Shown here piece by piece: positions 1 to 9,608 of a DNA stretch of 64,000 nt. The notes under the pieces are model-generated. The model worked only from the letters and a program-made list of their open reading frames with translations, did not search any database and was not told the DNA's origin. Source of the stretch: Clusia tigrina (Eukaryota > Arthropoda > Insecta > Diptera > Clusiidae). Positions within the stretch are counted from its first letter, which is position 1. Every line of letters begins with the position of its first letter. The DNA lies in NCBI GenBank assembly GCA_920105625.2, contig OV050030.1, positions 185,789,387-185,853,386 on the forward strand, in the 5' to 3' direction. Position numbers and translations under genes: made by a program.

Positions 1-985
1 CGCGTTAAGAAGTCCAGAGACTTCTTGTTCTTTCATCCATCGACCTTAATACCCCTCTGCCAGCCGGCCCCGTCAAACTGCAGCTACCCGCCATCAGCCC
101 CGACCATCTCCGCTATCAGGCGCGCCTCTACTAGAAACCAATTCTTCGGCGTTATCTTCCCATCAGGGTCGACTCTGTCGATGATATGTATCTGTAGCTC
201 CATTGGTGATTCGAAGGAGGCCGATGGCTGCTGCTTTTTTGAAGCCCTCTGAGCCTGCTAATCAGCAGGCTCTTTTTGGAGTTTTGCTTGATGCCAAGCC
301 ATGTGGCTCCTTCGAAGAACTCGGCTTTGGCTTTGGCGGCACTTTTACGCGGTCACCAGTGGCCTTGTCCGGCTTACCATTTTTCTTGGAGGTCGAAGCG
401 TTGTCATTGACTCTGCCCCAACTATTCCCTGCTCCGTTTTATTGCATGAGCTAGCCGCAGCGTTATTTTTGTCAAATCTTGCTACGACCTTTTCATGCTT
501 TTTAATGAAGGATCTTTCGCCTTCATTTTACGAAGATAGTAAGCCGAGCGCTTGTAGCCGTTTCTGGCGATTTGCTCTTTTGTGCGGCTTACCACCTTCC
601 TTGTCTCCTTCCCCGGCTCAGGAGCATGTGGAGCGGAGGGCTGAGAAGGACTGAGTAATTGCATCTCAACATCCGAGCCTATGTCGTAGACATTGCTGAT
701 CTGTGACAACTTGTCGTCATCAGTTGCGTGGTCTATGCGCAAGCCCAGAAGCTGAGATCCTATGCGATCCACCTCACCCTGCACCTCACAGGCCCCTTGC
801 CTACCCAAAGTTAGCTTGGAGACCCTCCCAGTGGCACTAGCAGACCACGCGGCCTGGGGTACCACGGCGATGCCTGAGGAGTTGCTAGATATCGACGCCA
901 GGTGGCCTCCTCGCCAACCACCTACCGCCGGTACTGGGGATCCGACCGCCTGCACTGTAAACTCTTCCTTACTTGTTTTCGACAT
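1..985 (-). pseudogene. 5' part of a non-LTR retrotransposon ORF1 (DUF4780-like), frameshifted
   Basis: A 167-codon frame (985 down to 482) opens with Met-Ser-Lys-Thr and is rich in Ser, Pro and charged residues, ending in a basic segment. After a frame change, a second piece starting near 203 reads MELQIHIIDRVDPDGK, followed by NWFLVEARLIAEM. This resembles the DUF4780-type domain found in ORF1 of some insect non-LTR elements, where the protein would bind element RNA. The frame is broken at least once between 482 and 203, has an in-frame stop near 87, and runs off the window. The start at 985 is chosen because it is the first Met after a stop-rich leader. Family assignment is from memory of the motif, so it is moderate. 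No RT is present to confirm it. Confidence 0.5.
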
Positions 986-1347
986 CTGAGACCAGAAAAA
1001 ATACCTCCTCCCCGAGGGGTTTCTTTACAATCTACCACCCCACGCACAAAAGACTCAAAAAAACCGACCGCTCCTAATATGGATAAAACAGACGTCGTTG
1101 TGTGCCGCCCCTACCCTGGGAAAACAGACGCACACGTGGTAGATCTTTGTTCGTTACTCATCGGTCGGTCTGTGTAAAAACACTGGCGGCCCTGCCAGGG
1201 GGCCGTATATGGCCTTGGGTTAAAGCAGTCTGGCGAATCTTTGCAACTTAAGCCCCCACACCACGCCAAGGTGCCTACCATAATGGGAGTGCAGACAGTT
1301 AACTGATTCAACCTGCGCGCAAGAACTTCATTCCGGTGGCACTGCAC
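986..1347 (-). other. Likely 5' untranslated leader of the non-LTR element above
   Basis: Noncoding GC-moderate sequence directly upstream of the ORF1 start. It contains CGCTCCTAATATGGATAAAA (about 1070-1089, plus strand), resembling CGCTCCTAACATGGAGAA in the leader of the R1-like elements near 32590 and 40187. This suggests that the two families share a leader element. The outer boundary is uncertain. Confidence 0.35.
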
Positions 1348-1385
1348 ATTATACTACCCGTCCTAGCCATCTGGAATCACTGATA

Positions 1386-1789
1386 GTGGTTGACGATGGC
1401 ATTATTATGAACGATGACACAATTACGGTCAAGTCAAGCGATGGCAAAGAGCAGACCATCATTGGAATATTCCTCCTCACTTTTGAAGATACAGTTATGA
1501 TCAATGACACCATATTTAAAAATCTAAAGAAGTACGGGCCACCAGGAAATAGTAAGTCTCCGAAATCTTCACAGAATAAGCGCTGAAAACCTGCGGTACA
1601 TTGCTGTATAGAAGACACCAAGGAGTTCGACGTCAAAATGACTTCCAAATTGTTATCGATGGGTTCAAGAAGGCTGAGCGCGACCTTCATTTTAGGAAGG
1701 GACGAGTTAACACACCCGTTAGTGCAACCACCAGCGAGTTGCTGGTAATAAGAACAATAATTGTCGTGGATCGTCATCAGAAATTGTGA
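1386..1789 (+). other. Two short unassigned reading frames
   Basis: Frames of 66 codons (1386-1586) and 62 codons (1601-1789) follow each other on the plus strand. The first is acidic then basic at its end (GPPGNSKSPKSSQNKR). A 142-codon frame lies antisense. I recognise no domain in either direction and do not claim a gene. The stretch from 1790 to 2030 also holds nothing I recognise. Confidence 0.15.
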
Positions 1790-2039
1790 ATGTGGCTCAA
1801 CAGCGCTGATGGTTGATTTGCGAGCATTGGACTATTGGCATATATCGATCGATATATGGTATCCGCACGAGGCGCTGAGTCGGCTAAAGCAGGTTTAAGG
1901 CTAGTTCAGTTTAAGTGAATGACGTATTTTTGGTCAATTGATTTCTAGTTATTAAAGCGGTCGGTCCAACGACTGCGGACTCACATTTAAAGTCTTTTAT
2001 TTGAAAAAACTTTATATACGAGTATATAAATATAAATAT

Positions 2040-2048
2040 ATATAACAT

Positions 2049-2110
<62 letters not shown>

Positions 2111-2240
2111 TATATATGCATTTGTATATGTTGATGTATATGTATATGTATGTGTATATGCATATGTATATGTATATGCATACGCATATGTATATGCATT
2201 TTAATATGCATATGTTGATGTATATGTATATGTATTTGTA
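2040..2240. repeat. (TA)n followed by imperfect TATATG repeat
   Basis: Pure TA dinucleotides run from about 2054 to 2107, then grade into TATATG/TATGCA-type hexamers to 2240. The same hexamer type resumes at 3175-3210 on the far side of the mariner element, so the transposon interrupts one microsatellite. Confidence 0.9.
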
Positions 2241-3174
2241 CAGGGTGGCCCAAATAAGACCAGCTGATGTGAAACACAAATAACTTTTTTATTTTTTAAC
2301 ATAATCTATTTTTTCTTTTTGCAGATTATAACTGAACTCTTGGAAATTTAAAATGAATACGTACAGTCCACAACAACGCATTAAAATTATCGAATTTTAT
2401 TATTCTTCTCAACGATAAATTGTTCTGACGCAGCGAAATTATCGCCGTTTTTTTAACGTAAGATCAGCGCCCACATCTTCCATGATTACAAGTTTACAAT
2501 AACGTCATTTGTAACCGAAAATCAAAGGGCAAGACATCAGCATCAGTCACACCCAATCAGATGCACTGTTTGGTGCGGTGTTATGGCCACAAAAATCATC
2601 GGCCCATATTTCTTTGAGAATGAGGATGAAACGCCAGAAACGGTCTCCGGGGCTTCTTACAGAACAATGATCGACAACTTTTTGCGGCCAATGGTGGACC
2701 AACAACCTAATTTGTGGTTTCAACAAGATCCACTGCGCATACTGCTAGGCAAACTATTGACATGCTGCGTGCAATTTTTGGTGAACGCATAATTTTTAAA
2801 GAAATTCAGATTTCCCTTGGCCTCCCCGTTCACCAGATTTAACTGCGCCCGATTTTTTTTTATGGGGATATTTAAAAGACAAAGTGTATGTTAACAAACC
2901 ACAGACAATTGGACAGCTCAAGCAGAATATTCGAGACGAAATACGGCGCCTGCAACCAGAAACATTACGTCGTGTAATGCAAAATGCGCTAAAAAGAGCC
3001 AATGCCTGTATCGAGCAAAATGGTGGTCATTTGTGTGATATCATATTTCACACATAGTCACGTTAAATTTGCATAAAATGTATTTAACATATTAAAATAA
3101 ATCATTTTAAAAAAACCCGTTATTACAAGAGTTACACGTGTTTAACATCACTAGGTCTCATTTGGGCCACCCTG
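2241..3174 (+). mobile_element. mariner-type (Tc1/mariner superfamily) transposon, internally deleted
   Basis: The 934-bp element is bounded by terminal inverted repeats. It begins CAGGGTGGCCCAAAT and ends ATTTGGGCCACCCTG. About 21 bp match with one difference, and weaker similarity continues for another 20 bp or so. A TA dinucleotide flanks each end (2239-2240 and 3175-3176), the target duplication expected for this superfamily. The element sits inside a TATATG microsatellite. The transposase inside is deleted and frameshifted, so it is non-autonomous. Confidence 0.9.
2353..3057 (+). pseudogene. mariner-type transposase remnant
   Basis: The start at 2353 opens MNTYSPQQRIKIIEFYY, a typical N-terminus of this transposase group, and meets a stop after 21 codons. 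An internal deletion of very roughly 100-150 codons removes most of the DNA-binding region and the first catalytic segment. The C-terminal half resumes with IIGPYFFENEDE and LWFQQD (second catalytic Asp). After a frameshift near 2730 it continues through PRSPDLTAPDFFLWGYLKD (third acidic residue) and ends at TAG 3055-3057. About 235 codons remain of the 340-350 usual for the family. Function would have been cut-and-paste transposition; this copy cannot encode it. Confidence 0.85.
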
Positions 3175-3244
3175 TATATGTATATGCATATGCACATGTA
3201 TACTCGTATATATGTTTTTTTATTTTTCATTTTTTTATTGGTTC

Positions 3245-4645
3245 GGAGGTGGAAATCTGCAAACAGACACTGGGTGCTCTCGCACCAGTAGTGTGGGGCT
3301 CTTACCCACTAAAAACACCTCCTCAGACGCCTCCCAGACGGTACATAGCCGTTAAGCAATACTTCGCCTGGGAGTGGATTGGTCAACGGAACCCTCCTAT
3401 TGATTCCCTGAACGTCGCCGCCACTCCAAGTGGCGGAGGTCTCGCATAATTGCGGCCGAGGTGTCACACACCACGTCCCATTTCTACGGGCACTCGAGCA
3501 TATAGTGCACGAGGTTGTCCGGTGTCACAGGTTCTCCGCAGACTCTTTGCAGTACCGCTCTGGCACCGCTGTATCGTGGACATGAAAAAAGAACATGTTC
3601 CACGTCCTCGGGCTCCGTGCCTCGGAAACCTCCGTGTCCGGTCAGCAGCTGTGTGACGTGATAGTTCACCTCGCCATGCGACCTATCCATCCAGCGTTGG
3701 AGATCAGGGATCAACCTCCTCGTCCAACGGCCCTTTTCGGATGCAACCCATTGGGCTTGCCACTCCTGTATGGTGCTTTGCCTAACGCCTGCTACGCGAT
3801 CTTCCGCACTCAGCTCGTGCGTACTTTCGCCGTATTATAGGCTCCACGCCTCCTTGGCCAGCAGGTCCAGCGGGATCATACCGGCTATCACCAGCGCGGC
3901 GTCTGCAGACACAGTACGGTGTGCTGAGATCGTGCGGAGCGCACATCTCCTATACGCCGCCTCTATGGTGCGAACGTAGGCCTTTACGCTCGACTTCTCA
4001 GCCCATATGGGCGCTTCATACAGGATTATGGATTTGACGACCCCTGAGATGAGCCGTCTTTTCCAGTGCCGTGGTCGTCCGAGATTTGGCATTATCCGGC
4101 AGAGCAATCCAGACGCCTAGGTATTTGAGATGTGGGGTCGTGTTAATGGTGCAGTCACCAACCCTTATCTCCACCACCTCCTGTACCTTTCGACCTGACA
4201 CAAGGATAGCCTCCGTTTTGTGCTCTGCCAGCTTCAGTCCAACATCCGCCAGCCATTTTCCAACAGTGGCCACTGTGTGATTGGCCTCTGCTATTACCTC
4301 CTCCAGGTGTTTCTCCGTGATCACTAGCGCTATCTCGTCCGCATATCCGATTATTTTAACGTAATCGGGCACCCGTATGTGGAGAATGCCATCGTACATA
4401 ACGTTCCAGAGAAGTGGCCCCAGTACAGACCCCTGGGGAACTCCTCCGGTGATTTTGTACGTTTCTACATCTCTATCGGACTCGTATAATAGCATCCTGT
4501 CGCTAAAATAACTGGAGATGGGAACTTTGAACTCCGCCAGCGCTTCTGCTATGCGCGCCCAGCTGGCCGAGTTAAAAGCGTTCTTGACGTCGAGGGTGAC
4601 CACGAGGCAATACCTCTTGGCATCCCCCTTCCACTGAAGGCGAAA
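3245..4645 (-). mobile_element. 3' half of an R1-clade non-LTR retrotransposon, 5'-truncated
   Basis: A minus-strand copy keeps the 3' half of ORF2 and a 3' UTR. The 3' UTR contains GTAGTGTGGGGC then ACCCACTAAAA (plus strand, about 3288-3315), the same signature as in the R1-like copies near 27576 and 35161, so the families are related. The T-rich stretch at 3210-3238 (plus strand) would be the A-rich tail. The 5' end stops abruptly within the RT, near 4640, next to sequence leading to a BEL gag. Confidence 0.75.
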
Positions 4646-4663
4646 ACATATAAATCTACACAT
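3484..4663 (-). pseudogene. R1-clade ORF2 fragment: RT and C-terminal domain
   Basis: Three frames (4663-4016, 4107-3835, 3714-3484) encode consecutive parts of one protein. The first carries LDVKNAFNSASW, KITGGVPQGSVLGPLLW and the catalytic block as GYADEIALV. The last has LLTGHGGFR followed by a Cys/His motif ending HVLFSCPRYSGA, the C-terminal domain usual in R1-clade elements. The canonical YADD is YADE here: the second Asp is GAG (plus-strand ctc at 4334-4336), so RT activity would be expected to be lost. The fragment lacks the endonuclease and the N-terminal part of the RT. It is dead because of truncation, frameshifts and the catalytic change. Confidence 0.85.
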
Positions 4664-4770
4664 AGGACAAAAATTGTAAATAACTAAGAGACAATAAAGT
4701 ATCCACGAAGCTAACCACAGTTTAAGACTTATTTGCTTGCTAACGAACCCTGGACACCGCTGAGTCTACC

Positions 4771-5884
4771 TCAGCTGTAAAATTGTATAGAGACCCAGCG
4801 TGTCGTTACAGTACATTTGGCAACATTATGACTATCTGATAAGCAATTTATACAGAGGCCCATTTTTTTGACTATGTCGAATCTACTGGCGACTTCCATT
4901 GCTTTGAATTTGGTCTTTGCAGTTACAATGAGCGCATAATCTTGTAGCGCATGAAAAGTTGCACGATTTTCTGAACATTTGCGCTTCTTCTTATTGGCAT
5001 GCGCATAATCTGACTGAGACGAGCAAGGTTCTGTTGATTCGAGAAACTGGCATCGACCCTCAAGTTGCTTCGAAAATACTTCCCATGTCGGCAACGAACT
5101 AAAGTCTAAAGTTTCTTTCCATTTTAATTGTGATTCGAAATCTAATTTTTGTGTTATTAGATGTAACTATTATCATGGCATTGCAAATATCAGACTCCTT
5201 ACCAAGGGATTTTAATGAACTGAATATTGCTGATGCTCTATCGACAAGACTACGCAGCTGAACAGCTGATGTTTTCTGAATTTCTGGAAGTTCGTAAAGG
5301 TGTGCAATATGTTCTAAAAATATCAACGTTTTATTGTCGTAACGCTCTTCTAATGTCTTTAGTGCCTTTGTATAATTGTCAGTTGTAACTTGAAAACCTT
5401 TAATTGTGTCTAATGCTTGACCAGATAAACAATGCAACAGATGATTAAATTTCTCTATTGCCGAAAGAGCGGAATCACTATTGAAGAGTTGTTCAAACGA
5501 TGAAACTAAATTTCTATACTGCGAATACTTGCCATTGAATTTTTGTAAATGTAAATGAGGCAATTTACTGGGCGCAGAGACGGGAAACGCAAGAGTTGTA
5601 TCATGATGAGAGCGTTTGTAGTTGTCACCCAATAATTCTATTACTTTCGATTTCGTTACATTACACAACTCTTCAATTTCTGGGCAATTCGTATCTTTAT
5701 TATTCTGAATCTCGACGTCCGTCTGAATTGATAGCAATTGTTTGAAATATGCCTCTATTAAACCTAATCGACATTCGAGTTCTGCTAAACACATAGAATC
5801 AGAGAGCATATTTTTTATGCGTGTAACACTAGCTTTGGCTGCTGAGAGTTGTTTTTGTAGGACAGCTAAGTCTGGCATAATCAT
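4771..5884 (-). pseudogene. BEL/Pao gag polyprotein (DUF1759 type) with zinc knuckle
   Basis: Frame 5884-5099 encodes an N-terminal helical segment, then the DUF1759-type Gag core: LPHLHLQKFNGKYSQYRNLV, AIEKFNHLLHCLSGQALDTI, LEERYDNKTLIFLEHIAHL. A second frame, 5094-4771, carries a Gag-like tail with a CCHC knuckle (CINCLSDSHNVAKC). In BEL/Pao elements Gag assembles the virus-like particle and the knuckle binds RNA. A frameshift near 5095-5110 separates the two parts, and pol is absent: the next minus-strand feature to the left is the R1-clade fragment. The start MIMPDL at 5884 is the first available Met. This family differs from the other BEL elements of the window. Confidence 0.85.
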
Positions 5885-7300
5885 TCAATGCAGCAATACG
5901 ATAAAAAATTAAACGAAAGTTCTCTGCCGACGTCGACACTTAAAGAAATCAATCTGGGAACGATGAGTTGGTTGCGCAGTAATGGTGAGTGCGATGAAAC
6001 GAATGATAAGAGGACGAATGCAGAATTTAAACAACAAAGTGTGAGCGATGAATTAAATAAAATTGCACTTGATTAGAAGCAGACAGAATACGACCTACGA
6101 CTGTGAGATGGCTATGATTTGAGGGAAATAAAAAAAGCGGCTCTGAGGTGTTCCGTTAGTTGACGAATATGCTTTAATATGATGTTCGAAAACAATTTTA
6201 ATTATTTCCGCAAAATGTGGTGCCAAAATTTGTTCCAGAGTTCTTAATTTTCCGCAATTTTGTAAAATACAGTTTGGTTTTATAATGTATGCATAAGTAC
6301 CTGTTGATAATGCGTTTATTTTATACTCCCTTTGACTATTCTGGAAATTGCAAATAATTATCTTCTGGTAGCTGACGTTGCTGTTCCCATAACGCAGCTT
6401 CACAAAGAAATCTCGTTCCACCACTAATTGATGTTATAGCACAATTTTTTTTTATTGGTGTTAAAACAATTTAAATGATTTAAATTTTGTATTTTTATTC
6501 TTTTTAGACCGATTTTGATATACCCTTTACCTTTTCTTGTGCGTGCGAGTTTGAGGATGTTTTCTTCATAAATCATCATTAGGAGCGGTAATTTTCGGTA
6601 GGGTACCTTGAATTGATTATATCGACCCATTTCTTGCGTGAGGCTTTGTAGTGTCAATATAACTAGTAATATGAAATTTAGACCAAAAATGTTTTTTAGG
6701 TAGTAAGTTTTAAAAATATGTCAATAGTGTTCGTGGTTCTAAAAATAACAGGCCAATGTTTTGTGTGGGGTTTAATGTCAATTTGAAATTTCATTGATGT
6801 ATCTTCTATATGAACCTAGTAATGATTTTTCTTAGGCAGTAGTAAAAATCTACCCAATGTATGCAGCTACAAATTTGTATCCATATATTATCACTAGAAG
6901 CATAGAGAGGTTTATTGTCTTTAAGTGGGGTCTCCAAAGTTCATCATATGTGAGGGACGTGTATCCGTCATCTAATCGACCCCGAATCTTGAATATGGCT
7001 TTGTAGGGTCCATATACGTACTAAAATAAAATGTTGTCCAAAAATATTATATAGGTTTTTTGTGCGGTATTTAATGGTGCTACCCGCAACGTTCCCGTGA
7101 AATTTGGTTGATAAATCTTCAATAGGAACACAGTAATGATTTTTGGGTAATTGTGGGCGTGGCAGTTGTACTATGATCTCCATATTCTGCACACACCCCC
7201 TATTATCGACCCCATGTATATTTCTGTCGATTTTTATTCCGCTGGCATCAATACAAGCATAGGTAGGCTAATTTTAATTTTAGACCCGAAAGTTCCTTAT
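5885..7300. other. AT-rich region with a degenerate repeated segment
   Basis: Minus-strand frames at 6424-6095 (109 codons) and 6657-6424 (77 codons) match no family I know. Segments around 6610-6840 and 6965-7150 look like two diverged copies of one unit: both contain ATCGACCC, then GGCTTTGTAG, an ATATGAAATTT/ATAAAATG-like stretch, and later AGTAATGATTTTT. It is probably an old noncoding TE fragment. I cannot assign it. Confidence 0.3.
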
Positions 7301-7344
7301 ATCAAAAAACAGGTATATATATATTCGTATGTATTTGGAAACAC

Positions 7345-8065
7345 ATGGGAAAAATGGTAAAATCTTTTGTAAGCAATTGCGATAATTGCCAAAGACATAA
7401 TAACGAGACATATAAAAGAAAAAATGCCACTGACAGATACGCCAACATGCAGCTTCAAAACAATTGAAATTCATACCATTGGACCTTTCAGAGCATCAAA
7501 CAAAATACTAACGATTCAATGCCAACTTACTAAATAAAATGAAGCTTTTCCTATGCACAGCAAAGAATCTAGGGAAACAGCAAAAACTTTAATAGAAAAA
7601 TTAGTACTGACGTATGAACACTTCAATACAATAAAGACCGATATGGGAAGAGAATTCGTAAATCAGGTATTCGACCATTTAAGTAAAATGTTTAAATTCA
7701 AACACAAAACATCTACCCCGTATCATCATGTAACAATAGGTAGCATGGAAAGAAACCACCGTGTGTTAACCGAATATATACTTACAACCACTGAGCACGA
7801 AGAGTGGGAGACACACTTACCATATTTTGTCTTCTCGTACAAAACCACATCCTACATAGACACAGGATACTCTCCTTTCGAATTAATCTATGGCAAACTA
7901 TGCCAACTAATATTAAACGACACGAACGCACAAGATTCTAACCCAATTGGCTACAAGCAGCGAGAAAACTGCTCCAAAATGCGAAGATCAAAACAAACAA
8001 GAATATGACAAGGACAGAAACATCCAAAATTTAAATATAGGAGATAAAGTAATGTTAAAACATGT
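7345..8065 (+). pseudogene. Ty3/gypsy integrase and pol C-terminus, frameshifted
   Basis: The region starts with a CxxC part of the integrase zinc domain (NCDNCQRH) in one frame. It continues in another with IEIHTIGPF, where Asp is usual in place of His. The main frame 7553-8008 holds IKTDMGREFVNQVF (second catalytic Asp), TSTPYHHVTIGSMERNHR (third catalytic Glu) and YSPFELIYGK. A final frame reads NLNIGDKVMLKH, the usual post-integrase segment. Integrase joins element cDNA to host DNA. Several frameshifts and the substituted first Asp make this inactive. RT and gag are absent, so the copy is truncated on its left side. Confidence 0.8.
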
Positions 8066-8346
8066 AATATAAAAAATTTTATATTCTTTATATAGGTCGT
8101 TATACTATATTAGAAAGATTAGGAGTTAATTCAGTTGTAAGGAATCTCTAGCTGGGGTACGCTCAGTCTTCCCAGAGTCCTGTACAATATTTATTGTCTT
8201 GACTTTAACACAACGTTTGATGGAGTTTGTTTACTTTATTTTATTTTTCAGTAAATTACAACTTCATCTTCGACTAATTAGAACTAATCCTGCATTCTCT
8301 CCGCTTCGTCTAATGGCAGTGAAGTGGGGTAGTGGCAGACGAAGAA
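8066..8346 (+). other. Region after the integrase relic, possibly LTR or UTR sequence
   Basis: It is AT-rich and noncoding. It holds a TCAGT-like initiator context near 8169 and leads directly into the 142-bp array. It could be 3' sequence of the gypsy relic, but I see no LTR pair to prove it. Confidence 0.2.
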
Positions 8347-9045
8347 GCAATAGCTGCTTTGAAATTCAACGCCGGTTAAAACCTCGCGTTTACTTCGTCT
8401 AGGGGGGAGCACTCTCTTACGTTGTAGTGATGTCGGTTAAAACCTCTCACCACCAATCACGTAAGAAGTCTCAAAAGTCTAACTTGCAGCAATAGCTGCT
8501 TTGAAGTGAAATGCCGGTTAAAACCTCGCGTTTACTTCGTCTAGGGTGGAGCACTCTCTTACGTGGTAGTGATGTCGGTTAAAACCTCACACCACCAATC
8601 ACGTAAGAAGTCTCAAAAGTCTAACTTGAAGCAATAGCTGCTTTGAAGTGAAACGCCGGTTAAAACCTCGCGTTTACTTCGTCTAGGGTGGAGCACTCTC
8701 TTACGTGGTAGTGATGTCGGTTAAAACCTCACACCACCAATCACGTAAGAAGTCTCAAAATTTTAACTTGAAGCAATAGCTGCTTTAAAGTGAAACGCCG
8801 GTTAAAACCTCGCGTTTACTTCGTCTAGGGGGGAGCACTCTCTTACGTGGTAGTGATGTCGGTTAAAACCTCACACCACCAATCACGTAAGAAGTCTCAA
8901 AAGTCTAACTTGAAGCAATAGCTGCTTTGAAGTGAAACGCCGGTTAAAACCTCGCGTTTACTTCGTCTAAGGGGGAGCACTCTCTTACGTGGTAGTGATG
9001 TCGGTTAAAACCTCACACCACCAATCACGTAAGAAGTCTCAAAAT
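8347..9045. repeat. Tandem array, 142-bp period, about 4.9 copies
   Basis: The marker GCAATAGCTGCTTT starts at 8347, 8489, 8631, 8773 and 8915, an exact 142-bp spacing each time. Units differ by only a few bases. Each unit contains the block CGGTTAAAACCTC twice and an imperfect inverted repeat between CTTACGTGGTAGTG and CCAATCACGTAAG. No protein domain is recognisable. The array ends at about 9045 within CGTAAGAAGTCTC. It could be a satellite seed or an internal tandem region of a TE. Confidence 0.95.
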
Positions 9046-9104
9046 TCAGGAATTGTCTGCCGTGGTCGCCACTGTCCGCGAATGCTATACCCATTTACTC
9101 GCCT

Positions 9105-9243
9105 GCTCGTCCGCTGTTGTCGCCGCCGCTGTTGGTTATCACAAGAGAGCGCCTGCTCGTCCGCTGTTGTCGCCGCCGCTGTTCAAATCACAAGAGCTCG
9201 TGTTCGTCCGCTGTTGTCGCCGCCGCTGTTGAAATCGCAAGAG
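9105..9243. repeat. Short GC-rich tandem repeat, three copies of 47-50 bp
   Basis: The core TCGTCCGCTGTTGTCGCCGC recurs at about 9108, 9158 and 9205. Each copy is followed by CGCTGTT and an ACAAGAG/GCAAGAG tail. It lies 60 bp downstream of the 142-bp array and is compositionally distinct from the AT-rich surroundings. Confidence 0.85.
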
Positions 9244-9440
9244 ACCGGTTCCGTTGTGCACCGGCCTTTTATACATTTTTCATGCGAGCATCGACAAGTC
9301 CCGTATTTCGGCACTGTGTCGTGTTCGCGCATACGGAATTCCCGTATTTCGGCGTTGTGTCATGTTCGAGCATAACCACGTGTGGCGTGGTTTGGCTACA
9401 TGTGCTCGCATGGTGTTGGTATATGGTGAGGGCGGTATTT

Positions 9441-9480
9441 TGTGTGACCTAAAATTCTTACAAAATTTAGGTCTTCACAC
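9441..9480. other. Perfectly placed hairpin (GTGTGACCTAAAATT / AAATTTAGG..CACAC)
   Basis: A 40-nt near-palindrome whose arms pair with a short asymmetric bulge around a TTAC-like loop. It could be a TE terminus, a transcriptional hairpin or chance. No flanking duplication was found. Confidence 0.5.
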
Positions 9481-9518
9481 AGTAATAATAAAAAATAACA
9501 AAGACATCCTTAAAAAAT

Positions 9519-9608
9519 ATGAATAAACCAAAAAAAATTGTTTTTATATTTTGTATCACACTAATCATACATGCCACACCAAGCGCATATAAAAGCAACC
9601 ACAGTTAA
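9519..9608 (+). other. 29-codon frame resembling a signal peptide
   Basis: MNKPKK followed by a hydrophobic run (IVFIFCITLII) and a small-residue context (HATPSAY) looks like a secretory signal, then a stop. An env gene follows pol in errantivirus-type gypsy elements, so this may be the broken start of an env frame belonging to the relic at 7345-8065. This is inference only; nothing downstream supports it. Confidence 0.2.

Noticed and set aside
1111..1347. 78-codon minus-strand frame as a gene
   Set aside because: It lies in the leader of a non-LTR element, has no domain, and is of a length expected by chance.
5888..6076. 62-codon plus-strand frame MQQYDKKLNESS...
   Set aside because: It lies in the probable leader of the BEL gag on the other strand; no domain or homologous copy is seen.
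8347..9045. CRISPR-like array
   Set aside because: The whole 142-bp unit repeats with no variable spacers, and the context is a eukaryotic TE region.
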